Positions 35,805 to 47,201 of a DNA stretch of 64,000 nucleotides are shown here, in pieces (the stretch's first letter is position 1; each line of letters starts with the position of its first letter). The stretch covers positions 484,417-548,416 of the forward strand of contig JAHBBC010000028.1 of NCBI GenBank assembly GCA_019915015.1, written 5' to 3'. The notes beneath the pieces were generated by a model, which worked only from the letters and a program-made list of their open reading frames with translations, made no database searches and had not been told where the DNA came from. Made by a program: the position numbers and the translations under genes. This DNA comes from Auriscalpium vulgare (Eukaryota > Basidiomycota > Agaricomycetes > Russulales > Auriscalpiaceae).

Positions 35805-36508
35805 GCTTGCGGTGATTACTTGGGGGATGATGATGGTAAATTGGTGAGCGAAGGCCGTCTTATACCTGGAAAGGCGCGTCTAAACAACCACATGACTGAG
35901 CCACTCGTGAGATGTGGCCCTGGTGTGGGCTGTGAGCTCGCCATTGCTGCTTACTGCTTCGTCCACCAATCTCCGCCGCTGAAACATGGAGAAGACGTCT
36001 TGATCAGCCGGGGGATTTCAGCATAGCCGTCCAGGAGATCACGCTTCGCCATAAATATTGAAATAATTATTGAACATTCGCGGGTATCGCTGTGTGGGCA
36101 TGTCATTTGTCACCTTGGGCGGCTCTAGTCGCTTTTACAGACAACAGTCGATCTGTCTTAGGCAGCTTCAGTTGTACAGTGATAATCTTTCCGAGTGAGC
36201 GCGTCGCGTTGAGCGAGAGCATAAGATGAATTAGCGTGGCAAACAGGCAAGGCATAGTAGCTCACCACAAACTGGCCAAGGCTGGCGGGGGTAGCATTGA
36301 GGGCGAGGCCGCATAGTTCACCAACTAGGCGTCTGCGTGCGCCATCGCCGAAGACCGAGCCAGTGACAGTGTCTGCACTGTGGGTGTCACCGCTTTTTGA
36401 TGACACCATATAGCAAGCTTCTACGCTTGAGCAGGGGAGTACTCAGGGGAAGGGGAGGCGTAGCGCGCAGTGCGCGTGCCAGCGGCAAAAGGCTAAGAGA
36501 AAAACCCT

Positions 36509-36777
36509 CACTGCCTGCACAGCCGGGTATTTCATCGGAAATACCGTGGAAATTATGGTGAAAGGATTCTACTTATATTACCAGAGATACTGTGAGAGGT
36601 ATTTAAAGTATTGCATAACAAACACTAAGGCAGACAAAGGCCCACAGCCGCGGGGGTAAGTATTTCTTTATGAATACTTTACAGTATTTCCAAGGTTTTT
36701 CTCGTCAAATACGTACAGTCGTTTTACAGTTATTTCCACAGTATTTCTTGGTGTGCCACTCGACCGCGCAGGCAGTG
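36509..36777. mobile_element. 269-bp CACTA-type miniature inverted-repeat element
   Basis: Both ends begin with cactgcctgc (36509-36518, and its complement at 36768-36777). The inverted similarity continues for about 48 bases: rcrgycgrgt after the first ten, and gaaatac-gtggaaat further in. The three bases cct flank both ends (36506-36508 and 36778-36780). CACTG-starting termini with a 3-bp duplication are the hallmark of the CACTA (EnSpm) superfamily. Subterminal copies of gtatttc/agtattt occur throughout, typical of transposase-binding repeats. There is no coding capacity, so it is non-autonomous. Confidence 0.75.
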
Positions 36778-37259
36778 CCTGGAGACAAGACTGCGACGGC
36801 AGACTCCGAGGACCGAGTCGGCTTAGACTCGGCCCGAAGGCCAGGCGACGGAACTATATCGCAGGCATAATTTTGTTTCTCTTCATAATGCTAGTGTCAC
36901 AAATGCAAAAAAAAGTGCAAAAAAAGAGGAATATTGATGGGATGCGGAGATTACAGATGTACGTGAGGGGGGTATCAACGATCACGGACTCGATACAAGC
37001 AGAGCAGAAACAGTGATACAAAGTGGTCGCGTCAGGCGGAGACATCAAATGTGTACATAGTACATGCGAACGGAGACGACGAGGGGCAAGCGCGAATGGT
37101 ATCGCGAAGTCTTGCCCGGGATGGCAGATAGGGAAAGGGGATGATAAGCATGGGAAGAAGAGGGCACCCCAACCAGGAGGCAGAAAAAAAAGCACATGGA
37201 AGCGGATGCGGGGGGGAGAGGACATGGACATCACAGGACAGGTGAACGGAGACGAGACG

Positions 37260-39255
37260 GGGTGGTCGACGAGATCATCAGCCTTCGTATTGGTCGTGCG
37301 TGGGCACCGAGAGTGACGCTGGACTACGCATCTTGCACCTATGCTGGTGGACCGGCCAAGGCGTCGAAGTCGACGAAGTTCATCATCGCCTCATCGCCTT
37401 GCCCGGCTGCGGGCGGCTCGCCCGTCTGCGGCGTCCGCAAGTCCCAGTCATTGCCGACGCGCTGGGCGCTGTTCAGTCCAGGCGCAATCATCCGAGCAGC
37501 GTGTAAGCTTGCGTTCAATACACGCTTGCTGGCCTTTAAATTGTACGCGTCCACGAGATCGCGGAACTGCTCCGAGGACCCGCTCGCCATCGCGTCGCCA
37601 AAGTTACCCATGCTGAGGTCTAGGTTGTCATGCTGAGTGTAGTCGGGCGCGCCGGCGAACAAGGCAGCGAAGTCGTCAGGGTGGAGCCCATCGTCCAGGG
37701 CAGGCACCTGGGCGTTGAACGGAGGCATTTGGAATTGCACGGCGTCCTAAGCAGTGTGTTAGTGTGTGGCTGAGGACGCTGGGAGGCGACTCACGTGTTC
37801 GGTTCGTCGCACGACCGGCTCGTTGAACTGAGTGGGCTGCCATCCAGTCCCAGGCGCGTGTTGCGCAGCGTAGACGGGACTTGGCGCATGTTGCATGGCC
37901 GAAGGCCACGTAAGGTGAGGGGGCGGGCTAGGGATTTGTGATAGCACTGGATACGATGGCATGACTTGCGGGTACGACATGGGGTACGACATACCCCACG
38001 CCTGCTGGTGACTCCCAGCGGGAAGTATCGGGGAACTGGAACTCGCGACGGGGGCAAGTTGGGGTGGCTGCCACAAGTGTGGCTGTGACTCTTCGCGCAT
38101 TTGTGGGCCATCCATCGGGAAAGAGACGGGGAAGGTGGACGGATGAAATACAGCTGATGGCATTGGATGGGAGGAGGAGGCGTCGGAAGCTTGGTTGAGC
38201 AGGATCGCTGCGGCGCCTGCGCTCGGCGGCGCGTCGAACGGCCCACTGGACTTCTGGGGCGCTCTTTTCGCTTCTGCCCTCTCCCTCTGCTTCTCCGCCC
38301 TCAGCAGCTCCTTCTCCGCCTTCTTCATGGGTACGTATTTGTATCCCGGATACTTGAGAGCGTGTTCTTCCTTTGCGCGTTCGGCCTGCCTCTCGTACTC
38401 CGCGCGGACGTCCGTCGTCTCGTTATTCCACATGACCGAGATTGCCTTGGAGACATCGGCTTGGCCTCTTTTGGGTTGCCCGGGTTCAAGAGCAGGAAGG
38501 TCCTTGATTCTATCTGACCGGTAAAGAATCCACGCATTGCGCGGGCGCGGGGGCTTGTCGTCTGTCTTGGGCGTTCGAGCTGGACCGGGCATTTTAGCAG
38601 CGGTGAGAGTGAGGGTGGGGAGGTGATAAAGGGGCTGAGAGAAAGGACGTGTGGGACGAGGGGTAGAGCAAGGGGAGTTGAAGGAATTTATATCGTTTGG
38701 TTTGTGGGTCCGGCCAACCCGCGAATGAGTTTTCGCACTCCGACGGCCACACCGACCTGAAAAGCGAGCCTTGCAAGCTGCCTGTGGCTTCAATAACCAC
38801 CTAATTTCGCGTCCAAAAGCGCTAGTAGTCCTAGTACAGCTTCGACAGCATGGCCAGTGCACGCACGAGCTCAAAGCGCGCGCGCGTGTAAAGTCACGCA
38901 GTGACGCGACGCGTCGGTAACACAGTCACAGTCACGCGAAAGGCGACGCTCAGTGGCAGTACTGGTCCTCCTCTGAGTAGTCGGAGAGTACGAAGGTCCA
39001 TGTAAGCCCCAAGTGCTCGACAGAATGCAGACGAAACTTTGAGGCACGAATTATCTACCTAGAAACCATCATATGGCTCAGCTTATCGAATACAACACCC
39101 GAGGCACGAACCGTACCTCAATCTGACCGGTTGACCGACTTGTTTGATTCCCCCGGCGTCCAGAGAGCACGTATAGAGCGCAAGGGAGCCCTAGCGGACG
39201 CAAACGGACGCAGGGGAACAGGCGAGCGACTCTTGAGAACTCAGAAGCTGCGATG
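37260..39255 (-). repeat. Left arm of a ~2-kb inverted duplication
   Basis: Matches 51.7-53.83 kb in opposite orientation: the HMG gene itself, about 70 bases after its stop (ggtgcaagatgcgtagt... versus ggtgcaagaggcgtagtt...), and upstream sequence up to about 39.25 kb, where gcagcttctgagttctca followed by gagtcgctcgcctgtt pairs with 51.72 kb. Divergence is visible but modest in the upstream part (shared gtgactttacaccgcgcgc, tgtgactgtgttaccgacgcg). Confidence 0.8.
37339..38592 (-). CDS. MATA-HMG-box transcription factor, copy 1
   Basis: Exons 38592-37795 and 37746-37339 encode 401 residues. The HMG box (about residues 12-85) reads KPPRPRNAWILYRSD, ADVSKAISVMWNNET, RAEYERQAERAKEEHALKYPGYKY, the mating-type (MATA-HMG) subclass that binds and bends the DNA minor groove. 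A basic helix (KKAEKELLRAEKQRERAEAKR) follows and is a likely nuclear signal. The rest is Pro/Ser/Gln-rich with an acidic C-terminal exon (PALDDGLHPDDFAALFAG, GDEAMMNFVDFDAL) resembling an activation domain. In Agaricomycetes such proteins act in sexual development; which process is not shown here. A TATA-like tataaattcc sits about 95 bases upstream of the ATG. Gene and flanks are duplicated in inverted orientation at 51.7-53.8 kb. Confidence 0.88.
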
Positions 39256-39980
39256 AGCCGTTGTGCCACGACTGCAATCGAGTATGCGCTAGAGATGTCT
39301 TACCCATGTGAAGCAGGGTCCAGTCGTCGGCGGATTGGTCGCACAAGTACGAGGTTGCTCAGGTGGCAAGTAGTCGTCGCCATCGAGGAGTGACTCAGCC
39401 TGAGATTCAACGGTGGCGGCGGCGGCGCGGGAAATATTTGCTATCACGCGCAAGCGCCGCATTATTCTCTAACACCAACACTGCACCTGCATGATCCTCT
39501 GGGCTGCCACTTTTGGATGGTCACTCTCATATCCCGGAAAATTTGATGCCAATCTGTGTAGAGTTTGGCCTGAGCAAGATCTCCTGGCTTTTGGCGAGTT
39601 GCTTCCGTCTGGTCGACCTCATGCCACAAGTGCGTAGTAGATTCCTTGCACTTTTCGCATGCCAAGCACTTACTTGTGGTCCGCTGGCAGTCACGCGCGA
39701 CAGCACATTGGCAAGGCAGCCAAAGCTATCCGACGAACAACCGAACATCTCTCTTCAGGCTGCTTCGTGACGGCCTAATGCTAACGTCTCATGATGCGAA
39801 CTCAATGTCCGCCTTCAGCGCGGTAGATCACTCATATTCATGGCAGCTGTGCGGTGTTGATCCTCACTGACAACCTTCCTTCCGTGCGTTCAGTCTGCGT
39901 CTGCCAGCGCATATGTGACCCTGACGTTGGCCAGTTCTGCGACCAACGTGATGAATGCTCGCCAACCCACGTGGGGGAAT

Positions 39981-39990
39981 GTATAAAGAG
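39981..39990 (+). promoter_or_regulatory. TATA box of the xylanase gene
   Basis: gtataaagag lies about 75 bases before the ATG at 40056, the common spacing in fungal secreted-enzyme genes. Confidence 0.55.
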
Positions 39991-40055
39991 TGCTCAGCGG
40001 TGCGGCAGAAAATCGCCGTTCACTTTCGCTGTCATACTCTGTCGACAAGTGCAAA

Positions 40056-41781
40056 ATGGTTCAGCTCTCGGCGACTACGCTCGTGGCCATCTTGGCAGCT
40101 TTGAACGTAGCTCCCATGGCATCCGCACAGCTGAACACGGCCGCGAAGGCTGCAGGGAAGGTGTATTTTGGCACCGCAGTGGATAATGGCGATCTCAGTG
40201 ACAGCACGTATAAGTCGATCCTGGCTGGCGGTGACTTTGGCCAGGTCACGGCGGCCAACTCCATGAAATGGGTCAGTGAAACAGTTAGATGGCATCATTT
40301 CGGTCGGTCGCTGACGTTGTGCTCAGGATGCGACAGAGCCTTCGCGGGGCACTTTCACTTTCACGCAGGGCGATGCAATCGCAAGCGTAGCTTCGGCCAA
40401 CGGACAGGTCCTTCGAGGTGCGTCACTAGCCTGACTCGTATGTCCTGCTGATTGCTGACCATCATCTTAAGGCCATAACTGCGTCTGGCACAATCAATTG
40501 CCGAGCTGGGTATCCAACGGCGGCTTCAGCGCTTCGACGTTGCAGAGCATCATAACAACGCACTGCAGCACTATCGTAAGTCATTGGAAGGGAGCGTGAG
40601 TTTGCACTTCATTTGTCCAACCCATCCAAAATTCTCATGTGTCCTTCCTTAGCTGTGAGTACCGCTCCACAAAATGTCATGAATTACCATTGCTTCTTTT
40701 ACTGATTTTTGCGCCCCTTGAGACTCTTGGGATGTTGTCAATGGTGCGCCTCTCCTTCTTCGAATGTGTCCATTGCGAGCTGACTGTGATATTAGAGATA
40801 TTCAACGAGGATGGAAGCTTTCGAACATCCGTCTTTTATAACACCCTGAATAGCTCCTTCGTCACCACAGCACTCCAGGCGGCCAAGTCAGCCGATCCTA
40901 ACACCAAGCTTTACATCAATGACTACAATATCGAATACACGGGTACGCCAGCACTGGCCCACCACACATTCCGAATCTCAAACCAATCACAGGTGCGAAG
41001 GCAACCGCCGTGCAGAACCTCGTCAAGGCGCTTAAGAGCGCCGGTACGCCGATCGACGGCGTTGGCGTGCAGAGCCACTTCTCGGTTGGCGGCGTGCCCA
41101 GCAGTTACCAGTCAGTGCTGTCCGCGTTCACAAGCCTCGGTGTCGAGGTTGCGATTACGGAGCTCGACATCGCAATGACGCTTCCGTCGACTACCGCGCT
41201 GCTCACACAGCAGGGTAACGACTACAAGACCGTCATTGCTGCATGCACGGCTGTGCCGAAGTGCATCGGGGTGACGGTGTGGGACTACACGGATAAGTAC
41301 TCCTGGATTCCGAGTGCGTCTCCTGGGAAAGGTGCCGCGTGCCCATGGGATGCGGTATGTTGGTAACAGCTTGACCGTCGTGAGATGCTGACGTGACTGT
41401 TTTCTATCAGAATTATAATAAGAAGCCAGCGTACCAAGGTATCCTCAACGGCTTTGGCGCGTCGAGTAGCTCCACGACTTCAATTTCAACTACGACCTCA
41501 AGCGGTTCCACGACCTCAAGTTCAAGTTCGAGCGGCAGTGGCTCGGGCACGGTTGCGCACTATGGACAGTGCGGTGGTCAAGGCATGTACCCCTTCTTAT
41601 TTTTATTTTCCTCGAGTAGACACTGACGGGATTTATTCCAGAGTACACTGGGGCTACTGGTAAGCTATTTATACGTGTCGAAGAAGAGTTACTCATCAAA
41701 GAGTTACTTATTATCTCAATAGTGTGTGTCTCACCATACACTTGCCAGGAGCTGAATGCCTACTATAGCCAATGTTTGTGA
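40056..41781 (+). CDS. Endo-1,4-beta-xylanase, GH10 with C-terminal CBM1
   Basis: Ten exons: 40056-40271, 40327-40417, 40472-40595, 40653-40654, 40723-40743, 40796-40942, 40993-41354, 41411-41582, 41642-41659, 41723-41781; 403 residues. A signal peptide ([16 protein letters not shown]) marks secretion. The GH10 barrel shows [49 protein letters not shown] (acid/base Glu), [23 protein letters not shown] and AITELDIAM (nucleophile Glu). A Ser/Thr linker leads to CBM1: [32 protein letters not shown], which binds cellulose. CBM1 is C-terminal here, N-terminal in many fungal GH10s. Exon 4 is a 2-base microexon required by the frame, and the intron at 41583 starts with GC. Product degrades xylan outside the cell. 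Confidence 0.9.
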
Positions 41782-42050
41782 GGCAAAGACGAATTTTACG
41801 TACTAGCTTTTGTTATCCTGTATCTGAGATCAATCCGCCGCTCAGTTCGAGAAGTGTTTCCACACTCTTCGAGTTGCCGAGGAGCACGTAGGCGGTGTGT
41901 ACACAATCAATTAACTCGACGAGAGGCGATGGCATCAATACAGCGAGCCGAAAATACAAAGCGCGGGTCGTATAACAGCACGGTAGCGTGCAGTGAGCTA
42001 GGAGCTCGAGGTGATACAGGCAATCGCTCGATCTGAGAGTGTCCGAACCA

Positions 42051-43294
42051 TCAAGCCGCACTGCATATCGAGAGTTCGCGCATTTCCTGAAGGACGCCCT
42101 CGACCTGTGCGTCGAGCTGGCCTGCGGCGTAGTCATCTCGAACCTTGTCGTCGAAGTACCTGATATGAAATAACGCCGTTGGCAGATGAGACGGTGTGCG
42201 GGAATGACAGGAGTACACCCACCTCTGGACACCGCTGAGCTTCTCGTAACCTTCCTCAGCGAATTTACACTGCATGCGGATCATGGCCTCAAAACTCGGA
42301 TCGAAGTAGGGCACGCGTTGCTCAAGCAGGACGGGGATCTCGCGGACGAGCTGGTCGTTAAGGAGCTCGAAGATCTCCTTGGCCTCATCGTGCTCTTGCT
42401 GCGCCTAAGGAACGCATCGGACGACGGTCGCAGTCATGTGAGACGTGTGGACGGACCTTGGGCAGCCTCCCTGGATCCTCACTGGGCTTCTCGGTCATCT
42501 TGCGGACCTTGCTGCGTGCTGCATCGTAATCCAGCAGCTAAGAATATCCTAGCCATCAGCAGGGCGCCAGGCGCGGTCGCGAGGCACTCACCTTTTTGTT
42601 CCGCTTTGAGATGTGCTCGTTGATGATGGGGAAGTATGCATTCATTTTGCCCAGCGGGTCGAGGATCGCTGTGCGATACGGCGCATCCTGGTCGCTGCGT
42701 TAGCGCGGGGGTATGGTGCAGCAGCGGAGGGGACGCCCACCAGCTCGCGGCTGATGCCACTGTCGAGCTCCTCCACGGAGCGCTTGTACGCGTGCGCTGC
42801 CATGGCGCCATCCGAGGTGCGATCGGAGGCGCCGTAGAATGTGTCGATGGTCTCCGCGAGGCGCAGCTGCGCAGACGACATGGCTGCAAGGCGTGCTCGA
42901 CAGAGAGCTCACACGGTTGAGAGCCCAATGGCCACGTACCGCGCATTGCGTCTAGATACGCCTTTCCATCCTTCTGTAACGCAGCACACTCCTTCTCGAA
43001 TCTGGGGGCAGGCGGTGAGTTCAAGGAGACGGGCGGCGGCACGGGCACGCACGTCTTGTACTTAGACTCCTCGGTCGTGAAGTCTTGATCTACTGTGCGC
43101 TCTATTTGACCTGTCTTTTGGAGGAGCTGTCGAAGAGGGGCAAGTTGTGTTGGGGCAGCCAGGGCATTGCGATCAGAGGTATGCGTACCGTCGTCCCCGC
43201 TCTGTTCATAGACTTCTTGAACCTTGATGAGTCTCATCAGCGTCGTATTGCTTCGCTGCATCCCGACGACCTAGACGTACCCTGACCAGCTCAT
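42051..43294 (-). CDS. hob3: BAR-domain protein Rvs161/Hob3 homologue
   Basis: Nine exons on the minus strand, 43294-43281, 43222-43189, 43126-43053, 43001-42940, 42883-42741, 42687-42592, 42537-42457, 42404-42223 and 42159-42051, encode 264 residues, the usual length for this family. Near-identical family blocks: MSWSGFKKSMNRAGT, KTGQIERTVDQDFTTEESKY, CAALQKDGKAYLDAMR, IDTFYGASDRTSDGAMAAHAY, KMNAYFPIINEHISKRNKK, LDYDAARSKVRKM, YFDPSFEAMIRMQCKFAEEG and GQLDAQVEGVLQEMRELSI. It is a BAR-only (amphiphysin-like) protein that bends membranes in endocytosis and actin patch function, usually as a heterodimer with Rvs167. All exons keep frame, so it is a functional housekeeping gene lying between the HMG copies. 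Confidence 0.95.
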
Positions 43295-43924
43295 CTTGGG
43301 ATATCGTTGGGTGCGCTGCTTGCAAGGAGGTGAGGGTACGGAACGGAGAGCAGTCACACCTTGTCACGGTCACATCATATACGGCGCGCCGGGCCGTCTC
43401 TCCGACCTGCGAGGCGTAGAAAACAGGAGGTTGCTCTCAAGGCAGACGATTGGCAGACACGCAGCAGACTATCCATATGATAATGATATTCTTATTCTCT
43501 TGTCTTGCAAGTAAATGTCACAAATGCAAACGTAACCGATAAGATAGCAAGTAATGCATGCAAAACAGAAAGGGGGAGGGGAGGGGTAGTCATGAGGGGA
43601 TGCGGGAATAACAGATGCGTGTGAGATAGCAACGACAATCCACGGATTAGATATCAGCAGGCGAGCAAAGCAAAAACGGTGACAGCAAAACGATGATAGC
43701 GGGGGGTTGACAGCAAAGATATAGCACGGAACGGAGGGGATGGGGAAGGCGGCGCGGGATGGGGTACGCTGCGAGGGATAGCAATTGGATAGCAAGTGAG
43801 GACGGTTATGATGGGGAGGAACAGCGTGTGGTTGGCAGTAAAAGCACAATAGCCGTCAGGAAGCATAAATGTCGGGGAGCGTGATAGGTCATGATCGTGA
43901 ATCGTGGTACACCGCGGTCTGTCT

Positions 43925-45530
43925 TCATGAAGCAACCCACCCGTCGTTCGCGCCCGGGGAGTCAGGTGTCGGGTACGGCGGCCTCCAGCTGCCAGCGACG
44001 CGCCGCGTGCCCGCATTCGCGGCGCCCGCCGGCGGCCTGTAGACGGTCGGCTGCGGTTGCTGCGCGTGTGCGTCGTCGACATCCGACGCCTCCGACACAA
44101 TCGTGGCCGTCGACGAGATGCGCTGGCCGTGATGCTGGCCGTGCGCAGCCTGGTGGCCGGCCGACGACCCGAACGACGTGGCGCGGGACTGCGCCTCCTG
44201 CGCCTCCGCCGGCGGCGGCGCGCCAAGCACGTCAAAGTTGAAGTACTCCAACATCGACTCGCTGGCGGGCGCGGTTGGCGGCGCATCGCCGATCTGCGGC
44301 GCCTCAAAGTCGCCGTAAAACCAGTTGTCCTGGATCGGCTGCGCGCCGCTGAGCACGGGCCCCGCCATCTGCGCGCCGTGCGAGTTCGCGTCGAGCGCGA
44401 CGTTGTACGCGTCGTAGTTGAACGTCTCGAGGAGGTCGCGGAACTGCTCCGACCCGCCGGACAACGGGTCGCCGAAATGGTCCATGCTGAGGTCCAGGCT
44501 GCCGGGCGGCAGCGCGGTGAGTCCAGCGTCGACACCGTCGATGGTGTAGACTGTCGGATCGGTCGTGCCCGCGAGCAGGGCGGCGAAGTCCTCCGGGAGG
44601 AACCCTTCGTCGAGGGGAGGAAGTGTCTGGCCGTTGAGCGCGGGCAGTTGGAAGTGCACGTTGTCCTAAGAAGTGTGTCAGTGTGTGGGTGGAGTAAGCT
44701 CGGAGATGGCGCACCTGTGCGAGTTGTTGGGACATGGAAGGCTCTGTGAGCTGTGTAGGCTGCCAGCTCGCGTCTTGCGCGCCGGGGACGTGTGATCGCG
44801 TGTCTTGCGCCGCTGTCGGCCACCCGAGCAGAGAAGATGGACCGGGCATGGGGGCTTGCTCGAAGTATGCCGGCGGCGGTGGCACGGTGTTCGGACGCGA
44901 CAATGGGTGCGAAACGCCTGCCTGAAGTTGAGAAGGGGCTGTTGGAAGCATCAGGGAGCTCGAGCTCGCGACGGGGGCAGGTTGGGGTGATGGGCAGGCG
45001 TGTGGCTGGGAGAAGTCACGTAGCTGCAGGCTGCTGCTCCGGAAGGAGTCGGGGGTAGGCGGGGCTGGGGATGATGCAGACGACATGGGCGGCGACGCGT
45101 CGCCGTCGCTAGCTTGATGTGAGGCATGCAGCAGCAGGGAGTGGATGTGCGCCGCACTGGCGCTGGGCGGGGTATCGGCCGGAGTCGACTTCTGACGCGC
45201 TCTCTTCGCATCTGCCTTCTCCCTCAACTTTTCTGCCCTCAACCGCTCCTTGTCCGACTTCTTCATAGGCGCAAAACGATACCCTGGATACTTGAGAGCG
45301 TGCTCTTCTTTTGCGCGTTCGGCGCGCCTCTCGTACTCCGCGCGAATCTCTTCCGTCTCGTCCTTCCACATAACCGCGATGGCCTTGGAAACATCGGCTT
45401 GCGGCCGCTTGGGCTGCCCAGGTTCGACAGGAGGGAGATTCTTCAGCATGTCAGAACGATACAGAATCCATGCATTGGGTGGCCGTGGTGGCCTGTCTCC
45501 AGGCTTGGGCGTTCTTGTTGGACCGGTCAT
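43925..45530 (-). CDS. MATA-HMG-box transcription factor, copy 2
   Basis: Exons 45530-44715 and 44665-43925 encode 518 residues, intact. HMG box near residues 12-85: RPPRPPNAWILYRSDML, ADVSKAIAVMWKDET, RAEYERRAERAKEEHALKYPG, then a Lys/Arg-rich helix. The single intron sits at the same place as in copies 1 and 3. The second exon is longer than in the others: acidic LDEGFLPEDFAALLAG, LDLSMDHFGDPLSGG, then an extra tail with FGSSAGHQAAHGQHHG and PYPTPDSPGANDGW. It is more diverged from copies 1 and 3 than they are from each other in flanking DNA, so it reflects an older duplication. Presumed nuclear DNA-binding regulator. Confidence 0.88.
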
Positions 45531-45759
45531 GCTGGCAGCGGTGAGGACAGTGATGGAGAAGGGAACGAAGGTGGTTGAAGGACGTGGATAGGGAGAAGAT
45601 GAGCGCGACGTTGAAGTTGAAAGCGAAGTTGAACGCATTTCTATAGCGTTTGGATTTGTGGGTCCAGTTGTTGGTCCAAGCCCCGAAATGGCCTCCGCCA
45701 ATTGATTTCGCACTCCGCCCGCCACCGCCACCGCGAAAGCGACCTTTGCCCGCTGTGGC

Positions 45760-47201
45760 TTTGATGTCCACGAGTCCTGGCAGTCCTACGGTGTCCGTAG
45801 GAGGACCAATGCGTGCGCGAGCTCGAGCGGATGTGGTGGTAGCAGCTTGGAAGTTGTTGATTTTTAGGCGCGCGCGGCTGTGACTTGGCTTCACGCGACA
45901 ATAGCGTCCTTGCGCCACCGTTCGACGAACAATAGGAAACCCACCATCCTGGCTCCCGCAAATCTCCCGAGGACAGGCAATATCTGGGACCCCAGATGGC
46001 CTATCAGAAAGGTACGTGCCCTTTGAGATACCAAATGTTGCTAAATTCGCAGCTCATGGCAGTGCGACCGGACCCTACCGGACCTCGTGTCCGTCCTCCA
46101 TTTCACCTTGGCCGGAACGGCCCAGCAACTCCACATGCTAGCCAGCAGGGATCTCTTTCGATGTGATCTGATCACTGGATGTGCCCAAGCCTGCCTCATG
46201 TCCGCCGTGAGAGCTTATAGCCAGTCACCGTTTTCAAGCAGCGGTCGCAGGGGTCCACTTTCTTCCCTCCCCGCGGCATTACTCCTCAATGGCAACCAAT
46301 GCGGACACCGGCCAGACAGGTTCTCGCGGCCATCGGCTGACCATGATATGGCCAGTCTCCTTACAGGCATCTGTTTCCTGGCAGCAGGCCACGCCACGCC
46401 CGAGACAAATCTTCGCGGACTGGGGACTTTCTTAGTGCACAATTAAACGGCGCAAGCTCCTGTTCCCCGTCGATAATGATGCCCTCGCGATCCACGGTCC
46501 GCCGTGATGCTAATTTGATAGTTATGCATGTCCCACTCACCGTCAACGGCCTTACCGATGCAATCTTTCGCACCTCAACGCTAGCAGCATTGCTGCTCCG
46601 GCAACCGCGTCGCAGATCCGACAGTATCGCCGCGCAATGCTGTGCTGCAGCGGCATCCCCCAGTTTCATCGCTTGGCTTTGATAGAGTGACTAGTGCGGA
46701 CCTCGAAGGCACGCGAATGCAAAGCTGTCTTCGTCGCCACTCTTCGCGCAGACTCCGGCGGACATCTTATCTACGATGTCACAAAACGCATTGCTCTGGA
46801 ACGTGCCAGAGGGCCGAGCTGTCGGACGGAGTGAGAGAGGTCATTTAATCTGGAGCTTGCGGGTATTGAGAAACCCGGTATATTCGGCATGGTGGATAAA
46901 GATGTCACAGAAGAGACATCTGACGGGTAGTGCTCCAAAGAGTATGTTGTTGTTGTGCGCATGACGATACGGCGTGGCAATATTGGTGGATCAAGGAAAT
47001 AGTTGATATTGACGAGCGGAAACCGGTTTGTTGCTCAACTTCACGACGGATCCCCGAAACAAATGAGTCATCCGACCGAGTTGTTTGCAAAGATCAAAGA
47101 CTTGAGGCTGCATGTAGCACTATCAGGTACATATATACGACGAACATAAGCTAGATGTTGTGAAGCGTCGCGCGATGTACTGGAAGAGATATCCGAATCT
47201 A
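45760..47201. other. Intergenic region without a recognisable gene
   Basis: About 1.4 kb between HMG copy 2 and the four-pass membrane protein. Small open frames exist on both strands, none with a recognisable motif or coherent splice pattern. No inverted-repeat ends were noticed. Confidence 0.45.

Noticed and set aside
36158..36409. Possible small minus-strand gene (MVSSKSGDTHSADTVTG…)
   Set aside because: 83 codons, no recognisable motif, no convincing exons or promoter; left out as unsupported.
40576..40722. Simple single intron from gtaagt at 40576 to the acceptor at 40722
   Set aside because: It would delete VSHWKG and put SWDVVNE out of frame, which contradicts the GH10 active-site region.
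43654..44823. 389-codon minus-strand frame over HMG copy 2 rich in Arg/Ser
   Set aside because: It is the second exon of HMG copy 2 read in another frame; the acidic frame agrees with copies 1 and 3.
45900..47200. Possible gene or repeat in the HMG2-membrane protein interval
   Set aside because: Short frames on both strands have no motif, no shared ends and no consistent splice sites.
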